Made by a program: the position numbers and the translations under genes | Notes under the pieces: generated by a model | Told to the model about the DNA's origin: nothing | Databases searched by the model: none | What the model saw: only the letters and a program-made list of their open reading frames with translations | Shown here: one piece after another, positions 18,088 through 25,734 of the stretch | Numbering within the stretch: position 1 is the stretch's first letter | Layout: each line of letters begins with the position of its first letter | Assembly: GCF_016907715.1 (NCBI RefSeq) | Contig: NZ_JAFBCM010000001.1 | Coordinates: 6,076,001-6,140,000, forward strand | From: Tenggerimyces flavus | GTDB lineage: Bacteria; Actinomycetota; Actinomycetes; Propionibacteriales; Actinopolymorphaceae | Length of the DNA stretch: 64,000 nucleotides | Direction: 5' to 3'

Positions 18088-18504
18088 TCATCGGACACCC
18101 CACCGGTACTCAACTCGCAGTCGATCGAGCTGCTGCGCGGCCTCCTCGTTCGGGTCGAGTTCCTCCGACTCTATAACAATCCCCTCCGAGTTGAATCGGC
18201 GTGCCAGAAGGCAGATCCCATACTCGTAATTGGCTTCAGCCACTATACGGCCGCTTTCGTCGAACTCACGGCTAGTGCCGTGCAGGACTCCCTGAACGTA
18301 GTGCGACTCGCCCTGCAGGAGCCCCGACGGGTACCAGTCCCTTGCAGGACCCTCTTGAACGCCTTCGCGGTAGCTGACCTCCGATCTCCCAAGGTCCGGC
18401 GACTCCTCGTAGGCAACGCCTGTGAAAGCTTGCCCATTGAGCTTGGTCACCAAGTCTGCATCGTAGTCCAATTCCGAATCGCGAACGATCGGCGAATTGT
18501 TCAT
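18088..18504 (-). CDS. YwqK/MORN-repeat-like immunity protein
   Basis: 138 residues. The middle has short MORN-variant repeats: GVAYEESPDLGRSEVSYREG, DWYPSGLLQGESHYVQGVLH and REFDESGRIVAEANYEYG. This is the pattern of the YwqK-type antitoxin family. The ATG overlaps the deaminase stop by 4 nt. In Bacillus subtilis YwqK is the immunity protein for the YwqJ deaminase toxin, so the pairing here matches a known association in a different (RHS) backbone. It acts in the cytoplasm by binding the toxin. Confidence 0.75.
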   Translation of the reverse strand: MNNSPIVRDSELDYDADLVTKLNGQAFTGVAYEESPDLGRSEVSYREGVQEGPARDWYPSGLLQGESHYVQGVLHGTSREFDESGRIVAEANYEYGICLLARRFNSEGIVIESEELDPNEEAAQQLDRLRVEYRWGVR

Positions 18505-19058
18505 CGTACTAGGTCCTCAGCTCCCTTGAGAAGGCTCGAGCAGTTGGGACACATTATAATCGGGCTCCCCTGACCCGTGCCCCGGAGGCGCACGCTGTAG
18601 AGCGAGAAGTCCGAAATAGACGATCCTTGGCGCGCGAGGAGTCCTGCGCTGACAGCATAGATTTCCGCATGGGCGCCGGGTACGCCTTTTCCAGCTGCTG
18701 CAGGCCCGCGGAAATTGTTGAGTGCTGTCCCGAGCTCGGGGTGCAATGGCCGTGGGATGCCAGTGTTCTGTCCAAAGAAGACCTGGCCGGTCTGACGGTC
18801 CATCGCACCGGATAGAACTGGCCCACGTCGCCGATTCGACTGCGAGCCGATCATCCGCGCAGCCTCGGCATCGACTCTCCCGTCGAGATACCCGGCGACG
18901 CCACGCTTGCCACATTGACGCCTAGCTTTGCGCTCAATCCTGCCGCTCCAGCGACCGGGATCGGTGGGCCTAGGTCCTCGGCGATCTGGAATTCGCCAGC
19001 TCGCGTGTTTACACCGTGCTGGGCGAAGAGATCCCGCATAGGCATTGCGGGATCCCAA
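18501..19058 (-). CDS. YwqJ-like deaminase toxin domain (RHS C-terminal)
   Basis: The meaningful sequence begins about residue 55 (GYLDGRVDAEAARMIGS), in frame with a deaminase domain: MDRQTGQVFFGQNTGIPRPL, PGAHAEIYAVSAGLL and SPIIMCPNCSSLLKG. The HAE and CPNC motifs are the zinc-binding and catalytic residues of the cytidine-deaminase-like fold as found in YwqJ-type toxins. Upstream codons in this frame are nonsense; the RHS part continues in the frame of the 18851-19759 gene, so the toxin is split by a 1-nt deletion near 18898. It is followed by its immunity gene with an ATGA overlap. Substrate (nucleic acid base or free nucleotide) is not determined. Confidence 0.75.
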   Translation of the reverse strand: MGSRNAYAGSLRPARCKHASWRIPDRRGPRPTDPGRWSGRIERKARRQCGKRGVAGYLDGRVDAEAARMIGSQSNRRRGPVLSGAMDRQTGQVFFGQNTGIPRPLHPELGTALNNFRGPAAAGKGVPGAHAEIYAVSAGLLARQGSSISDFSLYSVRLRGTGQGSPIIMCPNCSSLLKGAEDLVR

Positions 19059-19759
19059 CCGAACATCATGGCGCCCGCGCCGAACGGCCCGGCAGTCGCC
19101 AAGGTCAAGACTCCAAAGGTTCCTGTCGCCATGCCGGCGCCGGCGTTCCTTACCTTTTCCTTTCCAGATCTCGTACTGAACGTCGACTTGTTCGCCGCTC
19201 GGGTGACCTTGCTCGGGCCGCCCGAGGCCTCCAGCGGATGGTCACGCACGTACCTTTCGTACGCCTGCATACCGGCCTCATGGGCATACGGGCTCCCACC
19301 GCCGAGGTAGCCCTCGTAGTCGGCGTTCATGAGGCCGCTGGGGTCGGAGAAGGTGGCGGGGTTGTTGCGTCCATAGCTGTAGGCGTTAAGAGACTGAAGA
19401 TCCGTGACGTCGTTGATGGGATCCACCGACATGAAGAGGCCGGTATATGGGTCGTAGGAGTGCCAGTACGGTGCCGGCCCGCCAAGACCCGCCAATGTGG
19501 GTGTGTCGGCGCAGCTGCCGGTGGCGGTGCGGGTCCAGGCGTTGGTCAACCGGCGGTGCCCGTCGTAGCGATAGCACTCGAAGTCATCTGCGGTCGCCGG
19601 GTCGGCGTACTCGCTGGCAGCAATGACATTGCCGACCTCGTCGTAGGCGTAGCGGCGATCGGCAATGACGGGCAGATTCGTCGGATCGACCGAGACCCGC
19701 GTCAGCCGACGGGTGCCGGTCTCATACTCCATCCCCATCCCCGGCTGCCACTTCACCAC
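18851..19759 (-). pseudogene. RHS core fragment, 5'-truncated, belonging to the deaminase toxin
   Basis: 302 codons. YD-repeat sequence (RRYAYDEVGNVIAASEYAD, CYRYDGHRRLTNAWTRTATG) leads into the conserved RHS end (HSYDPYTGLFMSVDP, SLNAYSYGRNNPATFSDPSGL). A linker and a Gly/Ala-rich hydrophobic stretch (GAGMATGTFGVLTLATAGPF) follow before the frame diverges at about 18898, where the deaminase domain continues in another frame. There is no ribosome-binding site or signal at the GTG at 19759 and no RHS sequence before it, so the 5' part is missing. The gene is very likely non-functional as it stands. Confidence 0.7.
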
Positions 19760-19946
19760 CGGCCCGCCACCTCACCACGGCCGCAGGTCGGCACCACCGA
19801 TCCTCGCCGTTCCTGCATCGCGCCGCCGGCTGCCATCACTCCCATCCTCTTTGCCATCGCCCCCTTGGGGGCGTACTGTCCCCTGTCGCTTTGCTCAACT
19901 GTGCTTGGGCAATCGGCTGGTCGGGCTGTGGCGGCGGTCGAGTGTG

Positions 19947-20050
19947 GTGGCCGGTCCGGGGCGCGTCAAGGGCGTCGCGGCGGCTTCGCAGACGGGGCGA
20001 CGTCGCTACGCGACTGCTACGCAGCCCTTGACTCGCCCCGGCCCGGCCAC
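19947..20050. repeat. 27-bp inverted repeats forming a large hairpin
   Basis: The arms at 19947-19973 and 20024-20050 match in 25 of 27 positions (starting GTGGCCGG and ending GTCAAGGGC). Inside them a second stem, GTCGCG at 19974-19979 with CGCGAC at 20009-20014, extends the hairpin. It lies about 180 nt upstream of the DUF222/HNH gene. It may be a REP-like element or the end of a mobile segment. Confidence 0.65.
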
Positions 20051-20220
20051 CAGTTTCATACGCGCCGCCCCCGCCCCCGGAACAGTTCCCCGGGACAGGC
20101 CTGCCTGCGCCTTGGGTCTGTGGCCGTGTTGCGGTCTCTTGTGGAGCCCCCGGTCTCTTGTAGTTTCGATGAAGCCGGGGATTGCCCTTGCTGGGTTGGG
20201 CATTAAGCCGATCCGGCTGG

Positions 20221-20226
20221 TAGAAT
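20221..20226 (+). promoter_or_regulatory. -10 element, leaderless promoter of the DUF222/HNH gene
   Basis: TAGAAT ends 6 nt before the ATG at 20233, and a TTGGGC (20196-20201) could serve as -35 with 19-nt spacing. Confidence 0.45.
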
Positions 20227-20232
20227 TCTGCT

Positions 20233-21486
20233 ATGGAATCGACCACCTGCTCGAACACCACCGGCACCGCCGATGGTGTGTCGGCGTGGTCGATGTCCGA
20301 TGACCAACTCACCACCGCACTCCTCGACAACGCCACCCAGCTGAACCAGCTCCAAGGCCGCCAGCTCGAACTCATCCGCGAAGCCGACTCCCGCAACCTC
20401 GCCGTCACCGCCGGTGCCGCGAACACCGCGCAGTGGGTCGCCGGCAAGCTCCGGGTCCCGACGGCCGAGGCGGGGGCGATGGTGAAACTGGCCTCTCATC
20501 TCGACGCCGAGTTGCCCGCCACCGCGCAAGCGTTGGCAGATGGCCACCTGTCTGTAGGTCACGCGCGGGTGATCTCCCGGGTGGTGCAGATGCTGCCCTC
20601 CCACATCGCCACCCCGGAACTCCGCTCCGAGGTGGAGGCGACCCTGCTGAAGAATGCCGCCATCTTCGACCCCAAAGTCTTGTCGAAGGTCGGGAACAGG
20701 CTCTTGGAGACCGTCGCGCCGGACCTGGCTGACCAGGTCCTGGAGTTGAAGCTCAAACAGGAAGAGGCCAGCGCCGAACGGGATCGGTTCCTGCGTATGT
20801 CCTTCGACGAGACGTCGGGCACGTGGCGGGTCACCGCCCGGCTCCCCAAACTCGTCGGGGAACGCCTCAAGCTGGTTCTCGACCCGCTGGCGGCGCCGCA
20901 GCCCGGACCCGACGGACGTGACACCCGCCTCCCCGAACAGCGCAACGTCGACGCATTGGATGAGGCCTGCCGCCGACTCCTCGCCGAGCGGCTCGTTCCC
21001 TCCCACGGTGGGAACCCGACCCAGGTGGTGGTGACCGTCACCCGCACGGGTGGGCGGACTCTGCACACCGGGATCGAACTGTCCCGCAAACTCGTCGACC
21101 AACTCATGTGCGAAGCAGACCTCACCTACCTGGTCAAGCCCGAGGACCAGCCCGGCAGAGTCACACTGCTGACCGACACCCAACAGCGACTCTTCCAAGG
21201 CAAACTGCGCCGGCTGCTCGAGCTCCGAGACGGCGGCTGCGCGTTCCCCGGCTGCGACCGCCCACCCGGCTGGTGCCACGCCCACCACGTCACCCCCTGG
21301 AGCAAAGGCGGACCCACCACCCGCGACAACGGGGTCCTACTCTGCGGCTACCACCACCGCCTCATCCACCAAGGCGCCTGGCAAGTCCGCATCGCACTCG
21401 ACGGGTTACCCGAGTTCTTACCCCCCGACTGGATCGACCCCCACCAACAACCACTCCGCCACCACCGCCTCACCCCAGCCGCCTAG
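20233..21486 (+). CDS. DUF222 and HNH endonuclease domain protein (13E12-repeat family)
   Basis: 417 residues. The DUF222 part (about 20-260) is helical: WSMSDDQLTTALLDNATQLN, QWVAGKLRVPTAEAGAMVKL, ALADGHLSVGHARVISRVV. The C-terminal HNH nuclease is complete: CAFPGCDRPPGWCHAHHVTP, then a DNG and CGYHHRLIHQG. These proteins are multicopy in actinobacterial genomes and are thought to be mobile or selfish nucleases, though their role is not established. The gene is flanked by the 27-bp inverted repeat upstream and by a palindromic dispersed repeat about 70 nt downstream, consistent with a mobile unit. Confidence 0.9.
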   Translation: MESTTCSNTTGTADGVSAWSMSDDQLTTALLDNATQLNQLQGRQLELIREADSRNLAVTAGAANTAQWVAGKLRVPTAEAGAMVKLASHLDAELPATAQALADGHLSVGHARVISRVVQMLPSHIATPELRSEVEATLLKNAAIFDPKVLSKVGNRLLETVAPDLADQVLELKLKQEEASAERDRFLRMSFDETSGTWRVTARLPKLVGERLKLVLDPLAAPQPGPDGRDTRLPEQRNVDALDEACRRLLAERLVPSHGGNPTQVVVTVTRTGGRTLHTGIELSRKLVDQLMCEADLTYLVKPEDQPGRVTLLTDTQQRLFQGKLRRLLELRDGGCAFPGCDRPPGWCHAHHVTPWSKGGPTTRDNGVLLCGYHHRLIHQGAWQVRIALDGLPEFLPPDWIDPHQQPLRHHRLTPAA

Positions 21487-21535
21487 AGCGGCGGCCGGGG
21501 CCAGCGGAGCGCCGACCGCCGGCTGGGGGGCACCT

Positions 21536-21816
21536 CACCCGGCCAACCACCCCCCTACCTGGCGCCCACCCCACGTAAAGCGGCAAATGATCATGTAAAC
21601 ATGATCATTGGCCCCCGCGGCGGCCGGGGGTGTGGTTGTCAGCGTCGCATAGACGAGGGCGAGGGTCATGAATGCCGTGATCGACGGTATGAGGACGATC
21701 GGCGCTGCCCACTTGGTCGTGTCGGTCCACGCGGGAGTGGTGGCGAGAAGCCCTTCAGGCAGCGCGAGGATGGTCAGGAGCGGGTCCGCCAGCAGGGATC
21801 CCTGCGACCGTGCCAG
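21536..21816 (-). pseudogene. Possible C-terminal remnant of a membrane protein
   Basis: The frame from 21816 to 21536 encodes DPLLTILALPEGLLATTPAW followed by a hydrophobic helix (PIVLIPSITAFMTLALVYAT), then repeat-derived sequence. It starts right after a stop codon and has no start codon or ribosome-binding site. It may be the last helices of a permease truncated by the DUF222/repeat segment. The family is not recognised. Confidence 0.3.
21555..21617. repeat. Dispersed repeat A, copy 1, with long palindrome
   Basis: The element runs from CTACCTGGCG through CCCCACGTAA to a palindrome with 11-bp arms (AATGATCATGT at 21586-21596, AA spacer, complement at 21599-21609) and ends GGCCCC. A second copy in inverse orientation lies at 61443-61504. 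It may also work as a terminator hairpin for the DUF222 gene. Confidence 0.75.
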
Positions 21817-21862
21817 CTACTCCGAAACATGACCAGCTGGGAACGGTAGCGAGACTCGTCCG

Positions 21863-22693
21863 CTACTGCTGCTCGGACTGGAGGCGCACCGAACCGTCCT
21901 CGTCGTGGTCGACGAGGAACAGCGTGCCGGGTGGGAACTCGCCTAGGACCTCCGGTGGCAGCTGGACGGTGCCGTCGCCGGCGACTACTGCGAAGTCCTG
22001 GCCGTCCCGGCCCTCGGCACCGACCCGGCCGTCGCGGATGGTGACCACGCGGCCCAGCTGCGCGCCGACTTCGGGGTCGTGGGTGACGATGACCACGGTG
22101 GTGTCGCGCTTGGCGTTCACGGCCTTCAGCGCGGCGAGGACCTCGTCGCGGCCGGCGGTGTCGAGCTGGCTGGTCGGCTCGTCGACGAGGAGCAGACCGG
22201 GACCCGCCGCGATGCCGACTGCGAGTGCCGCTCGCTGCTGCTGGCCCATTGTCAGGTCTGCTGGCTTCGCCTTGGCCAGGCCGGTGAGTCCCACGAGGTC
22301 GAGGATCTCGTCGGCCTCGGCAAGCTCGATCCCGCGCGTCTTGGCGGCTCGACGCTGGGCGAGCCAGATGTTGCGCGACAGTGTTGCGTACGGAAGCAGG
22401 TTTCGGCCGACACCCTGGAGCACGACGCCGATCTCGGTGCCCCGCAGCCGGTTGAGCTCGGCATCGCTGAGCTTGCCGATGTCGTAGCCACCGACCGCGA
22501 TCCGCCCGGCGGCCGGCCGCATGAGTCCGGCGAGCAGCGAGATCAGGGTGGACTTGCCCGATCCGGAAGGTCCGACGAGGGCAACCATCTCCCCTGAGGT
22601 GATGGACAGGTCGACTCCGGAGAGCGCCACCACGTCGGAGCCCTCGACCCGGTAGATGTGCACCACCCGACGGCACGCCACTGCGATGCCCAT
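21863..22693 (-). CDS. ABC transporter ATP-binding protein (LolD/MacB type)
   Basis: 276 residues, starting MGIAVACRRVVHIYRVEG. Walker A is GPSGSGKST (about 40-48), Q-loop VVLQGVGRNLL, a degenerate signature LTMGQQQRAALAVG in place of LSGGQ, Walker B LLLVDEPTS and H-loop VIVTHDPE. The extra C-terminal 40 residues (LPPEVLGEFPPGTLFLVDHD) are unusual. The ATG overlaps the stop of the permease gene by 1 nt. It is the last of four genes of an operon with two long permeases, so it should energise an FtsX/MacB-like export or lipoprotein complex at the membrane. Confidence 0.85.
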   Translation of the reverse strand: MGIAVACRRVVHIYRVEGSDVVALSGVDLSITSGEMVALVGPSGSGKSTLISLLAGLMRPAAGRIAVGGYDIGKLSDAELNRLRGTEIGVVLQGVGRNLLPYATLSRNIWLAQRRAAKTRGIELAEADEILDLVGLTGLAKAKPADLTMGQQQRAALAVGIAAGPGLLLVDEPTSQLDTAGRDEVLAALKAVNAKRDTTVVIVTHDPEVGAQLGRVVTIRDGRVGAEGRDGQDFAVVAGDGTVQLPPEVLGEFPPGTLFLVDHDEDGSVRLQSEQQ

Positions 22694-25600
22694 CAGCCAC
22701 TCCTCTCCTCGCGTTGTCGGACGACCCGACGCTGCCACCAAGCGCCGGCGACGACCGCCGCGGCCAGGACGGCCACGACCAGGATCTCCGACACCAGGAC
22801 GTACGGCCATCGCGGCCAGGCCGGCAGCAGTGAAGGCTCGACGCCGACGGGCAGCCGGCCGCCCGCCACGTACCACGTTGCTCCGGCGGCGAGAGCACCC
22901 ACTACCGCGCTTGTCGCCACGATGCCGCCGTACGACCAGAGCGCCGCGGTCGTGGTCGTCCGTTCCCTCGTGCCCTGTGCGCGCAGTGCTCGCATCCCCG
23001 GAATCCAAGCACGCCGGTCGACGACCACGATGAGGGCGAGCGCGCCGAGCCCGACGAGCACCGTCACGCCGGCACCGAGCTGGTAGGACTGCAACGCCAT
23101 CGCCGCGCCGGACTTGTCGAGCGTGCCTCGGATGGTCTCCACCGTGCGGTCACCAGCGATCACCAGGCCCTGGTCACGCAGCTTGGCGACGATGCTGTCC
23201 GGTGCGTCGGCGCTCAGCCATACCTGCGGGGACGAGGCCGTGCCGGGATCGCGGGTGAGCCGTTCGGCGTACTCCAGGTCCACCAGCACCCCGAAAGCTC
23301 CGAGACCGGGCACGCCGGTCATCGTCGCCTTGGTGTCGAGCCGGATCTGCTCGACGTCGAGGTTGGGCAGCAACTTGCCCCGGATCTGCCCGGCGGTGAT
23401 GGCAGGGAGCGGGTACGGAACGTCGACGGCCAGCAGCTCGTACTCCTCGTCGACCTGTGGGGACGGCTGCGAGAGCCGGAGGCCGTCAGGGGTCGGGTTG
23501 GCCCAGAGCTGTTCGACGGACTCCGGCCCCTCCGGCGCCCGCCACCGGCTCTCGTCGGCAAGCTGTTCGGCCGACAGGACCGTACGGTCGCCCTGGCGCA
23601 GGGAGCCGAACGTGAGGCCGAACTGGACGACGTCGTCGTCGGTCGAGCTGGCCGTGATGCCGGTCACCCGGCACTGACCGTCGCAGCCGCTGACGGCGGC
23701 GCGGTAGGTGGACTGGGTCCTCGTGAGCGGGCCGAAGCTGGCGATCACGCGGTCCCCGTCCGCCGACACCAACTGCAGCGCGACCCGCAGCGTCTTCTCC
23801 GTGGTGACCGCGTCGGGCCACAGGTTCGCGACCAGCTCACCGTCGCCGAGCGTCGTGGGCTCGCGCGCCGGTGGTCGCAGCAGCTCCGCCGCCTGGGCAG
23901 CGCGAGTCGCGCCGTACCGCTCCGGCCAGTACGCGACGTGGGAGAGCCGGGTGGAGTCGACCGCGAGCAGCGGCGGGTTGTCCCCGGTGGAACGGTAGGC
24001 GGCCACGACGGCCATCGCGTCCTTCCCGCCCGGATCCGCCTTGCGTACGGCCTTCAGGAACGCCTCCCGGTTGATCGGCCGCACCTCGAGCACGCGGGGC
24101 GCGCCGAGCAGCTGCTGGGCCTCGGCCTGCCGGCCCTGGGCGGCCACGTCGGTGGCGATCGCGGCGAACCCCAGCGTGCCGAAGACCAGGACGAGAACCG
24201 CCAGCAGGCGCGCCGACGCTGCCGGTCGCCGGGCCAGGTAGAACGCCGCGACCGCCGGGCCGATCCGTCCTCGCCGCAGGGTCCAGCGACCCAGCAGGTC
24301 GAGCAGCGAAGGGACCGCGAGGGCGGCGAGCATCGCCACGGCGAGGATGACGAGGACGGGCGCGGCGACCCGGACACCGACGAGGTGACCGCCGAGCTGG
24401 CGGAGCTCGACGACCGAGACGATGCCGAGCGCGATCACCAGGACCTCGAACGCGGCCACCGCGAGACGGTGTGACCGCGGCGCCATCTGGCGCAGCAGCC
24501 GGCCTACCGGGCCGGCCAGCTCCCGGCGCAGGGCCAGCAGGCCCGCCGCGACGGTGCCGGCGGCGGCGAGACCGGCCGCGACCAGTTGGTCGTCGTCGAT
24601 GCCGATCGGCGAACCGTCGCCCGGTCCGGTCATCCCCACCAGCGGTCCGGCGAGCAGCAACCCGACAGGGACGCCGGCGAGCAGCGGGAGCAGGCTCTCA
24701 CCGGCGACCGTGGCGGCGCGGGTCGGCCAGCGCGCGCCACGCAGAACGACGGCACCGACCTCCAGCCGCCGTCCCCACATCCCGTGGCCGACAGCGAGGT
24801 GGATGACGAACCAGCACAAGACGATCACCGGAACGGCCGCGATCGGCAGCAGCGCCCGCCCGTTCTGTCCGTGGGCTTCGATGCGGTCGAGCAGGCTCGG
24901 CAACGACGTCAACAGCCCGGCGCCGAACCCGCCTTCCTCCTCCGAAATTCGCTGTTCGGCCGCGTCGAGCTGGTCGCGGAGCACGGGGATCCGTTCCGGC
25001 GTCAACAGCCGCGGAGGCATCACCGCGTCGAGCCAGACGATCTCGTGCCCGTGCTCGATCGTGTCCATCGTGGTTCGGTTGGTGAACGCCTTCGGCAGGT
25101 CGAACTGGCCGAGCGGGTCCTCGGCAACCCAGTAGGGATCAGCGGCGTTCCTGGGCTCGAACACCCCGACGATCGTGATCGCGACAGGTGGTCCGTCCAG
25201 CTCGATGCTCTCCTGGGTGCGCTGGACCGGAGTGAGCACGGACTGGTCACCGGTACGCAGTTTGAGCTTCTTGGCCAGGTTGGCCGGCAGGGCCAGCTCC
25301 CGGTTGCCGACCGGGCAGCGGCCGACCGAGAACGTCACGTACCGGCAGAAGCCGTCCCGCGCGATCAGGCTGTACAGGACACCTCCGTCCTTCTTCCGGT
25401 CGAGGCCCTGCACCTGGATCTGGACGGTCGTGAGCGGGAGGAAGCCCGCGAGCCGGGAGCGTGCGTCCGCGTAGGCGGTCAGGTCCTCCGTCGTCCCGTC
25501 GTCCACGACGCCCTCGCCCTCCTCCGCGGGGGGCTGCTTCGACACGGTCGCGACGGACACCACGAACTCGCTGGCGTCCGCCGCGGCGCGTTCGTTCGCT

Positions 25601-25734
25601 ACGGCCGCCCGGTCGATCGCCACGGCGAACGCGGGAACGCTCACGGCCACGACGGTCGCGGCCACGGACAGGACGAAGAGCGTGACCGCCTGGCCCCATC
25701 GGGCGGCGAGCTGGGAGAGCACCAGGCTGATCAC
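22693..25734 (-). CDS. FtsX/MacB-like ABC permease, 1013 aa
   Basis: The GTG start at 25734 overlaps the upstream stop by 4 nt; earlier in-frame codons are antisense-like Arg-rich sequence. One N-terminal helix (QAVTLFVLSVAATVVAVSVPAF) is followed by a large extracytoplasmic domain. A cluster of helices comes next (VIVLCWFVIHLAVG, LLPLLAGVPVGLLLAG and others, about residues 290-520), then a second large domain with Cys pair SGCDGQCR and a C-terminal helix group. The duplicated extracytoplasmic/TM layout is that of long FtsX-domain permeases. No cargo can be named. It is the paralogue of the adjacent permease. Confidence 0.8.
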   Translation of the reverse strand: MISLVLSQLAARWGQAVTLFVLSVAATVVAVSVPAFAVAIDRAAVANERAAADASEFVVSVATVSKQPPAEEGEGVVDDGTTEDLTAYADARSRLAGFLPLTTVQIQVQGLDRKKDGGVLYSLIARDGFCRYVTFSVGRCPVGNRELALPANLAKKLKLRTGDQSVLTPVQRTQESIELDGPPVAITIVGVFEPRNAADPYWVAEDPLGQFDLPKAFTNRTTMDTIEHGHEIVWLDAVMPPRLLTPERIPVLRDQLDAAEQRISEEEGGFGAGLLTSLPSLLDRIEAHGQNGRALLPIAAVPVIVLCWFVIHLAVGHGMWGRRLEVGAVVLRGARWPTRAATVAGESLLPLLAGVPVGLLLAGPLVGMTGPGDGSPIGIDDDQLVAAGLAAAGTVAAGLLALRRELAGPVGRLLRQMAPRSHRLAVAAFEVLVIALGIVSVVELRQLGGHLVGVRVAAPVLVILAVAMLAALAVPSLLDLLGRWTLRRGRIGPAVAAFYLARRPAASARLLAVLVLVFGTLGFAAIATDVAAQGRQAEAQQLLGAPRVLEVRPINREAFLKAVRKADPGGKDAMAVVAAYRSTGDNPPLLAVDSTRLSHVAYWPERYGATRAAQAAELLRPPAREPTTLGDGELVANLWPDAVTTEKTLRVALQLVSADGDRVIASFGPLTRTQSTYRAAVSGCDGQCRVTGITASSTDDDVVQFGLTFGSLRQGDRTVLSAEQLADESRWRAPEGPESVEQLWANPTPDGLRLSQPSPQVDEEYELLAVDVPYPLPAITAGQIRGKLLPNLDVEQIRLDTKATMTGVPGLGAFGVLVDLEYAERLTRDPGTASSPQVWLSADAPDSIVAKLRDQGLVIAGDRTVETIRGTLDKSGAAMALQSYQLGAGVTVLVGLGALALIVVVDRRAWIPGMRALRAQGTRERTTTTAALWSYGGIVATSAVVGALAAGATWYVAGGRLPVGVEPSLLPAWPRWPYVLVSEILVVAVLAAAVVAGAWWQRRVVRQREERSG

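Larger units (their letters stand above)
19760..20232. other. Intergenic region with repeats, no gene seen
   Basis: No protein-like frame is visible. It holds the 27-bp inverted repeat pair described separately and ends with the DUF222 promoter. The RHS fragment ends abruptly at its upper edge. Confidence 0.5.
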
